Assembly: GCF_014646695.1 (NCBI RefSeq)
Contig: NZ_BMNT01000003.1
Span: forward strand, 173,755 to 237,754
From: Sphaerisporangium melleum
GTDB lineage: Bacteria; Actinomycetota; Actinomycetes; Streptosporangiales; Streptosporangiaceae
Length of the DNA: 64,000 nucleotides
Reading direction: 5' to 3'
Part shown: positions 54,527-63,343 of the stretch, piece by piece
Numbering within the stretch: the first letter of the stretch is position 1
Layout of the letters: each line of letters starts with the position of its first letter
Notes under the pieces: model-generated
What the model was told of the DNA's origin: nothing
What the model saw: only the letters and a program-made list of their open reading frames with translations
The model's database searches: none
Translations under genes and position numbers: made by a program

Positions 54527-55912
54527 GTGCAACTGATCTACCTTCTCCGACTGGCCCGCCGGAACTGGGGGTTCGTCATCTTGGCGGTGCTGGTCTCGGT
54601 GGCCGCGGCACTGGCCGTCACCGCCCAGACGCCCCCGCAGTACCAGGCGACGACCAGCCTGCTGGTGTACGGCCACGACAAGGAGGGCGGGCTGTCCACG
54701 GCCATCCAGGCAGGGGCGCTGTCGCAGCAGCGGGTGCAGTCCTACGCCAGCCTGCTGACCAGCAACCGCGTGATCGGCCGGGTGGCCAAGGGCCAGGAGA
54801 TCGAGCGGGTGGCGGCGAGCGTCAAGGTCGAGGCGGTGCCGCTGACCACGCTGCTCAGGGTGACGGTCACCGACACCGACCCGGCGCGCGCGACGTGGCT
54901 GGCGAACCGGCTGGGGGCGGAGTTCCCGCGCGTGGTGGACGAGCTGGAGCGGCCGTACCGCTCGGGCACCTGGAACGTGAAGATCCGGGTGGTGGACCCG
55001 GCGACCGTCCCCAAGGACCCGGTGAGCCCGCGCCCGCTGATGAATCTGCTGGTCGCCCTGCTCGCCGGGCTGACCGTCGCCTTCACCTGCTTCGTGCTGC
55101 GGGACCGGCTGGACATCACGGTCAAGACGAACGCGGCCCTGCAGGAGACGTCCGGCAGCCCCACCCTGGGCATCATCGCCTACGAGCGGGACGCGCGGCA
55201 GCGTCCTTTGGTCCTGCGGCATGACGGCCACTCGACCCGCGCCGAGGCGTTCCGCTCGTTGCGCACCAACCTGCAGTTCATCGGCGTGGACCGCCGGCCG
55301 CGGTCCCTGCTGATCACCAGCTGCCGCCAGGGCGACGGGAAGACCTCCACCGCCGCCAACCTCGCGATCGTGCTGGCCCAGGCCGGCTGGCGGGTCCTGG
55401 CCGTGGACGCCGACCTGCGCCAGCCCCGCCTGGCCGACTACCTCGGCCTGGAGGGGGCCAAGGGCCTCACCGACGTGCTGATCGGCGCGGCGACGCTGGG
55501 AGAGGCGACCCAGCAGTGGGGGCCTCCGGCGCTCTCGGTGATCACGGCCGGGCAACTGCCGCCGAACCCCAGCGAACTCCTCGGCAGCCAGGAGATGCGC
55601 GTGCTGCTCCAGCGGGTCAGCGTCGAGTACGACCTGGTGATCGTGGACGCGCCGCCGCTGCTCGCGGTCAGCGACGCCGCGGCGCTCGCGGCGATCTGCG
55701 ACGGCACGCTGCTCGTGGCACGGCACGGGAAGACCCGTACCGACCACCTCGCCCGCGGCGCGGAGATGATCAGGTCGGTCGGCGCCCGCGTGGTGGGCAC
55801 CGTGCTGAACGCCGTGCCGGCACGGGCGGCCAAGAGCTACGGGTACGAGGAAAGCGGGGCCTACCAGACCTCGGTCACCACCAAGCGCTCCTCGACCGCC
55901 GTGGGCGTGTGA
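54527..55912 (+). CDS. Wzz/Wzc-like chain-length regulator with tyrosine-kinase domain
   Basis: 461 residues from GTG 54527. N-terminal Wzz domain between two membrane segments (residues about 16-32 and 172-192). The BY-kinase domain has Walker A SCRQGDGKTST (265-275), Walker A' LAVDADLRQPRL (291-302) and Walker B VIVDAPP. The C-terminus has three close tyrosines (SYGYEESGAYQ), the likely autophosphorylation cluster. One-piece Wzc architecture is seen in many actinobacteria. It controls polymer length and export with a phosphatase. The partner phosphatase overlaps its 3' end on the other strand. Confidence 0.9.
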   Translation: MQLIYLLRLARRNWGFVILAVLVSVAAALAVTAQTPPQYQATTSLLVYGHDKEGGLSTAIQAGALSQQRVQSYASLLTSNRVIGRVAKGQEIERVAASVKVEAVPLTTLLRVTVTDTDPARATWLANRLGAEFPRVVDELERPYRSGTWNVKIRVVDPATVPKDPVSPRPLMNLLVALLAGLTVAFTCFVLRDRLDITVKTNAALQETSGSPTLGIIAYERDARQRPLVLRHDGHSTRAEAFRSLRTNLQFIGVDRRPRSLLITSCRQGDGKTSTAANLAIVLAQAGWRVLAVDADLRQPRLADYLGLEGAKGLTDVLIGAATLGEATQQWGPPALSVITAGQLPPNPSELLGSQEMRVLLQRVSVEYDLVIVDAPPLLAVSDAAALAAICDGTLLVARHGKTRTDHLARGAEMIRSVGARVVGTVLNAVPARAAKSYGYEESGAYQTSVTTKRSSTAVGV

Positions 55913-56591
55913 CCACGCCGGTCAGAGCCATCAGCGGCGCCGCCAGCGCCGCGTGGATCGCCTCGGCGGCCACCCGGTAGCCTCGGACGGAGCCGCCGTA
56001 CGGGTCGGCCACGTCGGGGTTCGCCACCCGCACGAGCCCGCGCAGCGCCCGGACCTCCGCCACGAGCGTCCGGGCCCGTCGTGGGAGATCCTCTCCACCG
56101 TCCGGCACCGCGGCGGGTGAGTCCGTGCGGGTCAGGGCCTCGGTGAGCGTGCCGAACTCCGTGATCGTGAAGATCCGCTCACGGACCCACGGCGCCTGCG
56201 ACACCAGGTGAGCCCGGTGGGCCCGCTCGGCCGTCAGCACCAGATCGGCCTCCCGGAGCATGGCGGGCTCGACGCGGCGGGCGGAGAAGCCGCCGGCGTC
56301 GGCCCCCATGCGCTCCAGCACGCGCACCGCGCGCGGGCTCATCGGCGTCCCACCCCGTGCCTGGGTGCCCGCGCTGTGCGCGACCACCCCGGGTTCCTCC
56401 CCCAGTTCCGCGCGCAGCAGCCGCTCGGCCATCGGGGAGCGGCAGATGTTGCCGGTGCAGACGAACAGGACGCGGAACGGCCCGCCGCCCTCCGGTACGC
56501 ACACCTGCTCGCCCTGCCCGCACGCCATAGCGTCGTCCAGGTCACGCCCGCGGCCGATTCGCCGCAAGAGGTCTGCGAACGAACGGGTCAT
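55875..56591 (-). CDS. Low-molecular-weight protein-tyrosine phosphatase
   Basis: 238 residues from ATG 56591, longer than the usual 150-200 because of N- and C-terminal extensions. VLFVCTGNICRSPMAERLLR holds the C-x5-R active site (Cys45, Arg51), and VADPYGGS has the general-acid Asp. Family members dephosphorylate Wzc-type kinases. Here the gene is convergent with wzc and overlaps it by 38 bases. A matched kinase-phosphatase pair is likely, although they are on opposite strands, so their expression may be opposed by antisense transcription. Confidence 0.9.
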   Translation of the reverse strand: MTRSFADLLRRIGRGRDLDDAMACGQGEQVCVPEGGGPFRVLFVCTGNICRSPMAERLLRAELGEEPGVVAHSAGTQARGGTPMSPRAVRVLERMGADAGGFSARRVEPAMLREADLVLTAERAHRAHLVSQAPWVRERIFTITEFGTLTEALTRTDSPAAVPDGGEDLPRRARTLVAEVRALRGLVRVANPDVADPYGGSVRGYRVAAEAIHAALAAPLMALTGVVTRPRRSRSAWW

Positions 56592-56723
56592 GGCTGGAGA
56601 ATATTTCTCCGCGCGACGGCGAACCCTCCTGACACACCGCTCTTTGTCCTCCCCTGCCCTATTCCTCGACCCCGCCGCATCCGGTGGGCGGAACCGGCCG
56701 GAGGCGGCGGCGGGCGGACCCGC

Positions 56724-58487
56724 TCAGGGCGCGCAGCCCTGCGGATCCTGGCTCACCCGGGTCCGCTGGGGACGGGCCAGCGGCTGCACCGGGGTGCGCG
56801 GCGGCTCGGCCGAAGCGGGTTCCGACAGCTCCAGGCGCAGCGTCCTGGTCTGCCGGGGGCCGAGCTCCACCAGGGTCGAGAAGACCGGGTGGGACCGCTC
56901 GACGTCCGCCCGGATCTCCGCCTTGGCCCCGTCGAGGGAGGCCCCGCGCAGTTCGGCGCCCACCGACGCGTACAGCGACACCCACAGCAGGTTGGAGCCC
57001 ACCGGCTTCCCCTCGGCCAGCCGGTCCAGCCGCCCGGTGACATAGGACGGCAGCCTGGTGACCGGCACGTCGTTGGTGAGCGTGATCTGCACGCTGTCGG
57101 CCCGCCGGCCGCTTCGACAGGGGCCGAGCCGGTAGTCCAGGGAACGGCTCAGGTAGTAGTCGAGCTTGCCGCCCGCCGAGTTGTTCAGGACCAGCGCGGC
57201 GTACGGCCCCGCGTCCTGCGGAAGCACCCCGCCGAGGGCGGTGCCCGCCAGGCGCCACTGCTCGGCCTGGTGCCGGCTCCAGATCTGCAGCCTGCGGCCC
57301 TCGATCATGGGCTTGAGCGCCGGCAGCAGCCTGGCGGGCTCGGCGAACGACCGGGGCAGCGCCTCGCCGACGGCCCTGGCGATGGAGATGAGGAAGCGCT
57401 TGCGCTCGGCCGAGTCGGGGTAACGGGCGTAGGCGGCGCGTTCGGTGAGGTCGACGACGTTGGCGGCGGTCACCTTCTCCCCGCCGGGCAGTGTGACCGG
57501 CCCGATGAGCCCGAGCAAGTAGGACAGGGCGACCGGGTCGACGGCGATGGCGCCGTCCAGCCGCGGGCCGCCGTTGGCCTGCCACATGGCGGTCCAGGTC
57601 TTGGCGGCGTAGGGGAAGTGCGGCGAGAGGTTGGACACCGACAGCACTTCGAGCGGGCCCTCACCGTAGCGGGTGCGGAACGCCCGGCCGTGGTCGATGA
57701 CGGGACGGGTGCTGCCGGGCAGGTCGTTGTTGGCCGCCAATTGAGTCACGCGGGTGCGCCCGTGATCGGCCGAGAGGATGCCGAACGCGCCGACCAGGCC
57801 ACCGGTGCCCCGGGACTCGGCGTTGGTCTGGAAGGCCAGGAAGTACCGCCGGGGGCCGTCGTTGCCGAGCATCGGCGGAATGAGCGCCGCGGCGTCGGCC
57901 GCGCCGCCCACCCAGCGGCGCAACCGGACCAGTTCGGTGAGGACGGCCTCCCGGGCCTGGTCCACCGAGGCGGCCCCGGTGCGCGCGGGAGTGGCGGACA
58001 GCCGGTCGTGGGCACGGCCCAGCCGGGCGGTGGCGACGTCCAGTGCCGGGGCCACCGCCGCCAGACCGTCCAGCAACTGGCGCGCGTCGTCCGGGGCCCG
58101 CTCGCCCGAGCTGAACAACGACGTGCCGGCCCGCTGGACGCCGGCCAGCACGTCGGTGAGCTCTCCTGCGCTCTCGGCCAGGCCCCGGACCGTGGTGGCC
58201 CCGTCACCGACCACAGGCAGATGGGTGAGCAGCCCCCAGTCCGGGCCGGCGGTGAGCCGCCGCGCCTCGGCGGCGTGCCGGCGGGCCTTCGTGATCGTCG
58301 CGGTCACCCGGTCCAGGTCCCGGGCGCTCATCACCGCGCGCAGGTGCACCAGGGCGTCCCTGGTCGCCTGCAGGTGGTCGCGGACGCCGAGCGCCAGATG
58401 CGCCGACCACGCCACCGACGACACAAGGACCAGGACGGCGGTGAGCGAGCCGGCGAGGACGATGCGGCGACGCCGGCTAGCGGGCAC
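56724..58487 (-). CDS. DUF4012 domain protein
   Basis: 587 residues from GTG 58487, overlapping the end of the upstream fibronectin-type gene. A basic start (SRRRRIVLAG) and one membrane segment (residues about 8-28) are followed by a long helical region and the DUF4012 core (FLAFQTNAESRGTGGLVGAF, ANNDLPGSTRPV, LVLNNSAGGKLDYYLSR). The core faces outside. DUF4012 proteins often sit in capsule or exopolysaccharide loci and may help attach or process polymer. Residues 1-30 as a signal anchor is inference. Longer upstream readings are shadows. Confidence 0.85.
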   Translation of the reverse strand: MPASRRRRIVLAGSLTAVLVLVSSVAWSAHLALGVRDHLQATRDALVHLRAVMSARDLDRVTATITKARRHAAEARRLTAGPDWGLLTHLPVVGDGATTVRGLAESAGELTDVLAGVQRAGTSLFSSGERAPDDARQLLDGLAAVAPALDVATARLGRAHDRLSATPARTGAASVDQAREAVLTELVRLRRWVGGAADAAALIPPMLGNDGPRRYFLAFQTNAESRGTGGLVGAFGILSADHGRTRVTQLAANNDLPGSTRPVIDHGRAFRTRYGEGPLEVLSVSNLSPHFPYAAKTWTAMWQANGGPRLDGAIAVDPVALSYLLGLIGPVTLPGGEKVTAANVVDLTERAAYARYPDSAERKRFLISIARAVGEALPRSFAEPARLLPALKPMIEGRRLQIWSRHQAEQWRLAGTALGGVLPQDAGPYAALVLNNSAGGKLDYYLSRSLDYRLGPCRSGRRADSVQITLTNDVPVTRLPSYVTGRLDRLAEGKPVGSNLLWVSLYASVGAELRGASLDGAKAEIRADVERSHPVFSTLVELGPRQTRTLRLELSEPASAEPPRTPVQPLARPQRTRVSQDPQGCAP

Positions 58488-59010
58488 CGGCCCGCCATCC
58501 CCACCAACCGGGCACGAACCCCTCGTGACCGGATTGCCATGGCCCGTGCGGCCGGTGCTTGTGATGGCAGATCTTGGGCGGGAACCGGGTGACGATGTCG
58601 CTCGGCTCGGAGACGTTCCCCGCCGCGTCCCGGGCGACCACGAAATACGACACCTTCGCGCAGAACAGCACCCGGTCGGTGAAGGTCGTGACGTTCCCCG
58701 GCACGCGGCCGATGAGACGGAAGCCCCGCCGTCCACCGGCGTAGACGTCGTAGGCCACCACGCCGTGCGGCGGCGGATAGTTGGGCGGGTCCGTCGAAGG
58801 GTCCCAGGTCAGCACGACCATGCAGGGGGTGGGTTCGGCGAGCCGCAGGTTCGCGGGGGCGGTGGGCGGCTGGGTGTCCGGCGGAGCCACGGCGGACGGT
58901 CGCGGTGCGGAGGAGACGCCCGCCGTGGCGGCGGGCGCGGCCACGCCACTTCCCGCTCCCCCTGCGAACAGCACCGCCGCAAGGACGGGTAGCGCGTGTT
59001 TCCCGGCCAT
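58477..59010 (-). CDS. Secreted fibronectin type III-like protein (no anchor)
   Basis: 177 residues from ATG 59010 with GGGGAG upstream. Signal peptide MAGKHALPVLAAVLFAGGAG, then a Pro-rich linker and one fibronectin III-like domain (PPTAPANLRL, VLTWDPSTDP, VVAYDVYAGGRRGFRLIG, GNVTTFTDR, FVVARDAAGNVSEPSDI). Cys in PCMVV, FCAK and ICHH may include a disulfide pair. The end (GFVPGWWGWRAGAR) has no LPXTG or anchor. It overlaps the start of the DUF4012 gene by 11 bases and is likely co-translated with it. Close paralog of the 59245 gene. Confidence 0.82.
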   Translation of the reverse strand: MAGKHALPVLAAVLFAGGAGSGVAAPAATAGVSSAPRPSAVAPPDTQPPTAPANLRLAEPTPCMVVLTWDPSTDPPNYPPPHGVVAYDVYAGGRRGFRLIGRVPGNVTTFTDRVLFCAKVSYFVVARDAAGNVSEPSDIVTRFPPKICHHKHRPHGPWQSGHEGFVPGWWGWRAGAR

Positions 59011-59197
59011 TCGAGACTCCCCGCTGAACGTGGCTTGGGCCGCGTGAGGCTTCGCCCTTCGTCCCGGGCGAGCCGCCGACGCACTCCGTTGTATCCAGGC
59101 GCGGGAGACCACCGCCCCGCACGGCGCACCCGATTGCCGAACCGGTGGAATCGGCGTCCCGTCTCTTTACCGCGGCCCCGGTTCGCCGATACGGAAA

Positions 59198-59230
59198 AGC
59201 CCTCGCCACCGGATGGTGCGGGCGAGGGCT
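59198..59230 (-). terminator. Intrinsic terminator after the LPLTG gene
   Basis: 10-bp perfect stem AGCCCTCGCC / GGCGAGGGCT; on the minus strand it is followed by TTTTCCG, a short T-tract. 14 bases past the stop at 59245. Confidence 0.85.
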
Positions 59231-59244
59231 CTCCAGCGCTTCGG

Positions 59245-60126
59245 TCAGCGTGTGCCGGCCGTCCGGCGGCGGCGCATCGCGATCAGGACGGCCCCGGCGC
59301 CACCGATGAGCAGCACCCCGCCGACGCCGGCGACCACGGCCACCGGCGCACCGGTGAGCGGCAGCGCCCGGGCGGCCGGTGCCACGGCGTGCTGACCGCC
59401 CGGAAGGTGACCGCCTTCGCTCTCCGCCTCGGCGCCGGCGCCCGGGCCGAAGTCGTGGCCGCCGTACCGGTTGGCGCGGTAGTCGTCGTGGCCACCGCCG
59501 CCCCGGTCGTCGGCGCCCTCGACGTGGAAGTACCGGTCGGCCTTGATCAGCTCGGTGTCGTCGCCCCGGTGATGGTGACCGGACTTCTCGTCATGGTCGA
59601 AGTCGTCCGGTGATTCCGGCCGGCCGTGCACCACTCCGTGCTCTTCCTCGCCCGGCTTGACACCCTCCTTCTTTTTCTTCGGGCAATGAATGCCGAACTT
59701 CCGGGGATCGAAGACGGCGATGTTGCTCGGTGCCGACACGTTTCCGGCGAAATCCCTCGCCCGCACGAAATAGTAAATGACCTCGCACAGCCGCCGCGTG
59801 TCGACGAACGTGGTGACATTACCCGGGACACTGCCGATGAGCCGGAACTCCGGCGAGCCGGTGGCGTAGATGTCATAGGCGGCGATGCCGCTCGGCGGCG
59901 GATACAGCGGCAGATCCGTCGAGGGGTCCCAGATCAGGATGACGTTGCCGACCGTGGAGCCCGCGCCGATCCGCAGATTGGTCGGCGGGGTCGGCGGCGT
60001 GGTGTCGGGCTGCGCGAGCGCGGTGGGCGACCGGTCCGGCACGGCCGCCGTCGCGGCCGCGGCCGTCCCCGCCCCACCTGTGAGCGCCACCGCCAGAAGT
60101 AGGGGTACGGTGTATTTCCCAGCCAT
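59245..60126 (-). CDS. Cell-wall-anchored fibronectin type III-like protein (LPLTG)
   Basis: 293 residues. Signal peptide MAGKYTVPLLLAVALTGGAG, one fibronectin III-like domain (TPPTNLRIGA, VILIWDPSTDLPLY, SGIAAYDIYATGSPEF, FVRARDFAGNVSAPSN). Then a Lys-rich stretch (PKKKKEG), a Gly/His/Asp-rich spacer and an LPLTG sortase signal at residues 255-259, followed by a hydrophobic helix and MRRRRTAGTR. Sortase should cut within LPLTG and attach the protein to peptidoglycan. Its domain and signal peptide match the 58477 paralog, which lacks an anchor. No sortase gene is in the window. Confidence 0.85.
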   Translation of the reverse strand: MAGKYTVPLLLAVALTGGAGTAAAATAAVPDRSPTALAQPDTTPPTPPTNLRIGAGSTVGNVILIWDPSTDLPLYPPPSGIAAYDIYATGSPEFRLIGSVPGNVTTFVDTRRLCEVIYYFVRARDFAGNVSAPSNIAVFDPRKFGIHCPKKKKEGVKPGEEEHGVVHGRPESPDDFDHDEKSGHHHRGDDTELIKADRYFHVEGADDRGGGGHDDYRANRYGGHDFGPGAGAEAESEGGHLPGGQHAVAPAARALPLTGAPVAVVAGVGGVLLIGGAGAVLIAMRRRRTAGTR

Positions 60127-60286
60127 TCAGGACTCCCCGATGGACATCGATTCGGGCCGTGGACAGTTCGCCCGCCGGTCGGGCGATGTCAGTGCATCCC
60201 GTTGTAGCCACTTGGGAGGAATGAGCAGGCTGCGGCGCACGCGGATTACCGATATTTGACGGCGGTCGCACCGCTTTTTTGCCGCA

Positions 60287-60334
60287 CAGGAAAAACCCCG
60301 CCGCGGGAGGGGTCGCACGGCGGGGGTTTTCCTG
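60287..60334 (-). terminator. Hairpin in the msiK-like 3' region
   Basis: 17-bp stem with one mismatch: CAGGAAAAACCCCGCCG / CGGCGGGGGTTTTCCTG, loop of 14 bases. Lies between the ATPase stop and the LPLTG gene start; likely ends transcription from the ATPase. Confidence 0.7.
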
Positions 60335-60408
60335 TCGGGGCGATGGTGGTCTCGGCGCCACCCGGCCGACCCGGCTCCACGGAGGGCCCGGCGGCGAGCG
60401 GCTGATCA

Positions 60409-60432
60409 CCCTCCGGCCCGGTGGCCGGAGGG
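60409..60432 (-). terminator. Hairpin terminator next to the MsiK-type ATPase stop
   Basis: Perfect 10-bp stem CCCTCCGGCC / GGCCGGAGGG with a 4-base loop, 7 bases past the stop at 60440. Together with the hairpin at 60287 it forms a tandem terminator. Confidence 0.75.
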
Positions 60433-60439
60433 TCGCGGG

Positions 60440-61660
<1,221 letters not shown>

Positions 61661-61694
61661 GACAGTCCTTCGTGCGTCCGGGTGCCGCCGGATG

Positions 61695-61708
61695 TGGATA
61701 CGTTTTCA
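61695..61708. promoter_or_regulatory. LacI-type operator upstream of the ATPase gene
   Basis: TGGATACGTTTTCA differs from the symmetric TGGAAACGTTTCCA pattern at two of 14 positions. It lies 35-48 bases before the ATPase start. Binding by the adjacent LacI protein is inferred. Confidence 0.55.
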
Positions 61709-61812
61709 TGAATCTCACCGGAACCGGACATCCCTGTCAAGCCCTTTCGGAATCGGTGCTTATCACACTCCCCTGATGGGTGTCCGGTCTTGGCAGCGCG
61801 GTGGAACACATG

Positions 61813-61828
61813 ATGGAATCGTTTCCAT
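61813..61828. promoter_or_regulatory. LacI-type operator overlapping the regulator's start codon
   Basis: ATGGAATCGTTTCCAT is a 16-base near-palindrome; within it TGGAATCGTTTCCA matches TGGAAACGTTTCCA at 13 of 14 positions. Its last bases are the first two of the LacI start codon (61827). This predicts tight autorepression. Confidence 0.65.
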
Positions 61829-62825
61829 GAGACCGGACGGACAGCGGCGCAGCACCATCAAGGACGTGGCGGAGGCCGCCGAGGTAGGAGTGGCCACCGT
61901 CTCGCGCGTGCTGTCCGGCACCGGGTCGGCCAGCCGGGAGACCAGGGAGAAGGTCCTGGCCGCCGCCGCCCGGCTCGACTACCGGCCGAGCGCCCTCGGG
62001 CGCAACCTGCGCCGCCGCCGCACCGGCGGCATCGGGCTGCTCGTCCCGGACATCACCGACGTGTTCTACGCGCGGCTCGCCGACGGCGTGCTGTCCTGCG
62101 CCCGCTCGGCGGGCGAGGCGGTGTGGACCGGCGCGACCGGCGACGATCCCGAACGTGAGGCCCACCTGATCGGCACCCTCATCGAGGAGGGCGTGGAACG
62201 GGTGATCGCCGTGCCGTCCGGCGACGGCGAGATGTGGGGGCCGGCGCTGCGCCACGGGCTCGGCGTGGTCTTCGCCGAACGGGCGGTGGCCGGCGCCGAC
62301 CACGTCCCTGCGGTGGTGAGCGACGAGCGCACCGGGGTGCGCACGGCGGTGGAGTACCTCGCCGGGCTCGGGCACCGGCGCATCGCATTCCTGGCGCGGC
62401 ACGGTCAGACGCAGCGCGTCCGGGCGTTCCGCGAGGCGCTGGCCGCCCGCGGGGTGCCGGTCGACGACGAGCTGATCGTGCAGGCGCAGGCCACCCGCGA
62501 CGCCGCCTACGCCGCCGCGGCCGGGCTGCTGCAGCACCGCTCGGACGTCACCGCCGTGGTGGCGGGCGGCAACCTGCTCGGCGAGGCGACCGTCCTCGCG
62601 GCTCGTGAGCTGGACGTCCGGGTGCCGCGCGACGTGTCGCTGATCATGTTCGACGACGTGCCCTGGGCCGAGCTGTGCCATCCCCCGCTCACCGTGATCT
62701 CACAGTCGGCCCAGGACATGGGCTACCGCGCCGCCGAACTGGTGCTGCGCGAGGGGCGCCGCGCCCGCTCGATCACCCTGCCCACCGAGCTCATCGTCCG
62801 CGCGAGCTGCGGTCCGCGCCGCTGA
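61827..62825 (+). CDS. LacI family transcriptional regulator
   Basis: 332 residues from ATG 61827. The N-terminal STIKDVAEAAEVGVATVSRV helix-turn-helix and hinge (LDYRPSALGRNLRRRRTGGI) are standard. The periplasmic-binding-like effector domain follows (GIGLLVPDITDVFYARLADG, EEGVERVIAVPS, GHRRIAFLARHG, PRDVSLIMFDDVPWAEL). The longer upstream readings lack a ribosome site and would include the operator. It is divergent from the ATPase with 166 bases between starts; both promoters carry LacI-type sites. Effector sugar is unknown. Confidence 0.92.
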   Translation: MRPDGQRRSTIKDVAEAAEVGVATVSRVLSGTGSASRETREKVLAAAARLDYRPSALGRNLRRRRTGGIGLLVPDITDVFYARLADGVLSCARSAGEAVWTGATGDDPEREAHLIGTLIEEGVERVIAVPSGDGEMWGPALRHGLGVVFAERAVAGADHVPAVVSDERTGVRTAVEYLAGLGHRRIAFLARHGQTQRVRAFREALAARGVPVDDELIVQAQATRDAAYAAAAGLLQHRSDVTAVVAGGNLLGEATVLAARELDVRVPRDVSLIMFDDVPWAELCHPPLTVISQSAQDMGYRAAELVLREGRRARSITLPTELIVRASCGPRR

Positions 62826-63343
62826 CCACCCGCGGCGGACGGCCCCCACCGGCACGGCCACGGCATCGCCACCGATCCGGTGTGCCGGGGTGGCCGCCAC
62901 CCCCGGCCGTGCTCCGCCAAACGCGCGAAACCCCACAGAACGGACAACGGAACGGTGCGCGGCTCGCCGGGCGGGATGTCAGGGTGGTCCGAGTTTCACG
63001 TGCCCCGCCGGGCGAAACCTCATCCGTGCGGCATTTCCCGCCCATCTGATGATCATGCCGGGCACGACACGGACCAACCGGGACCCGCGGGACGGCAGAG
63101 ATGTCCCGTTCCGGAGGCAAACAACCGTCCGCAGCGTGTCGCGGAACACCGGTCGCGGGCGCGGCGGCTACTAGAAACCGCCCTAGGAACTCCGTCGCGG
63201 TGCCGTCCGGGGACACGCTCGCGTGTCTCAACAGATTCCGGAACGGCCATGCGGACGCCGCACCGCCCGAGCCACGGGCGGCAGGACGCCGGGGCCGCCA
63301 TGCGCGGTCGCCTCCCGCACGCGACCCGACGAATAGGACCGAT
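62826..63343. other. Intergenic region with hairpin and inverted repeat
   Basis: About 520 bases without a supported gene. A weak hairpin GGGGTGG-CCG-CCACCCC at 62887-62903 may terminate the LacI transcript. GACACGC-TC-GCGTGTC at 63212-63227 is a compact dyad that could be an operator for the secreted-protein gene. I looked for ydaO-type c-di-AMP riboswitch blocks before the secreted gene and did not find them. Confidence 0.5.

Noticed and set aside
62826..63343. ydaO (c-di-AMP) riboswitch before the secreted protein
   Set aside because: The conserved blocks I would expect are not present.
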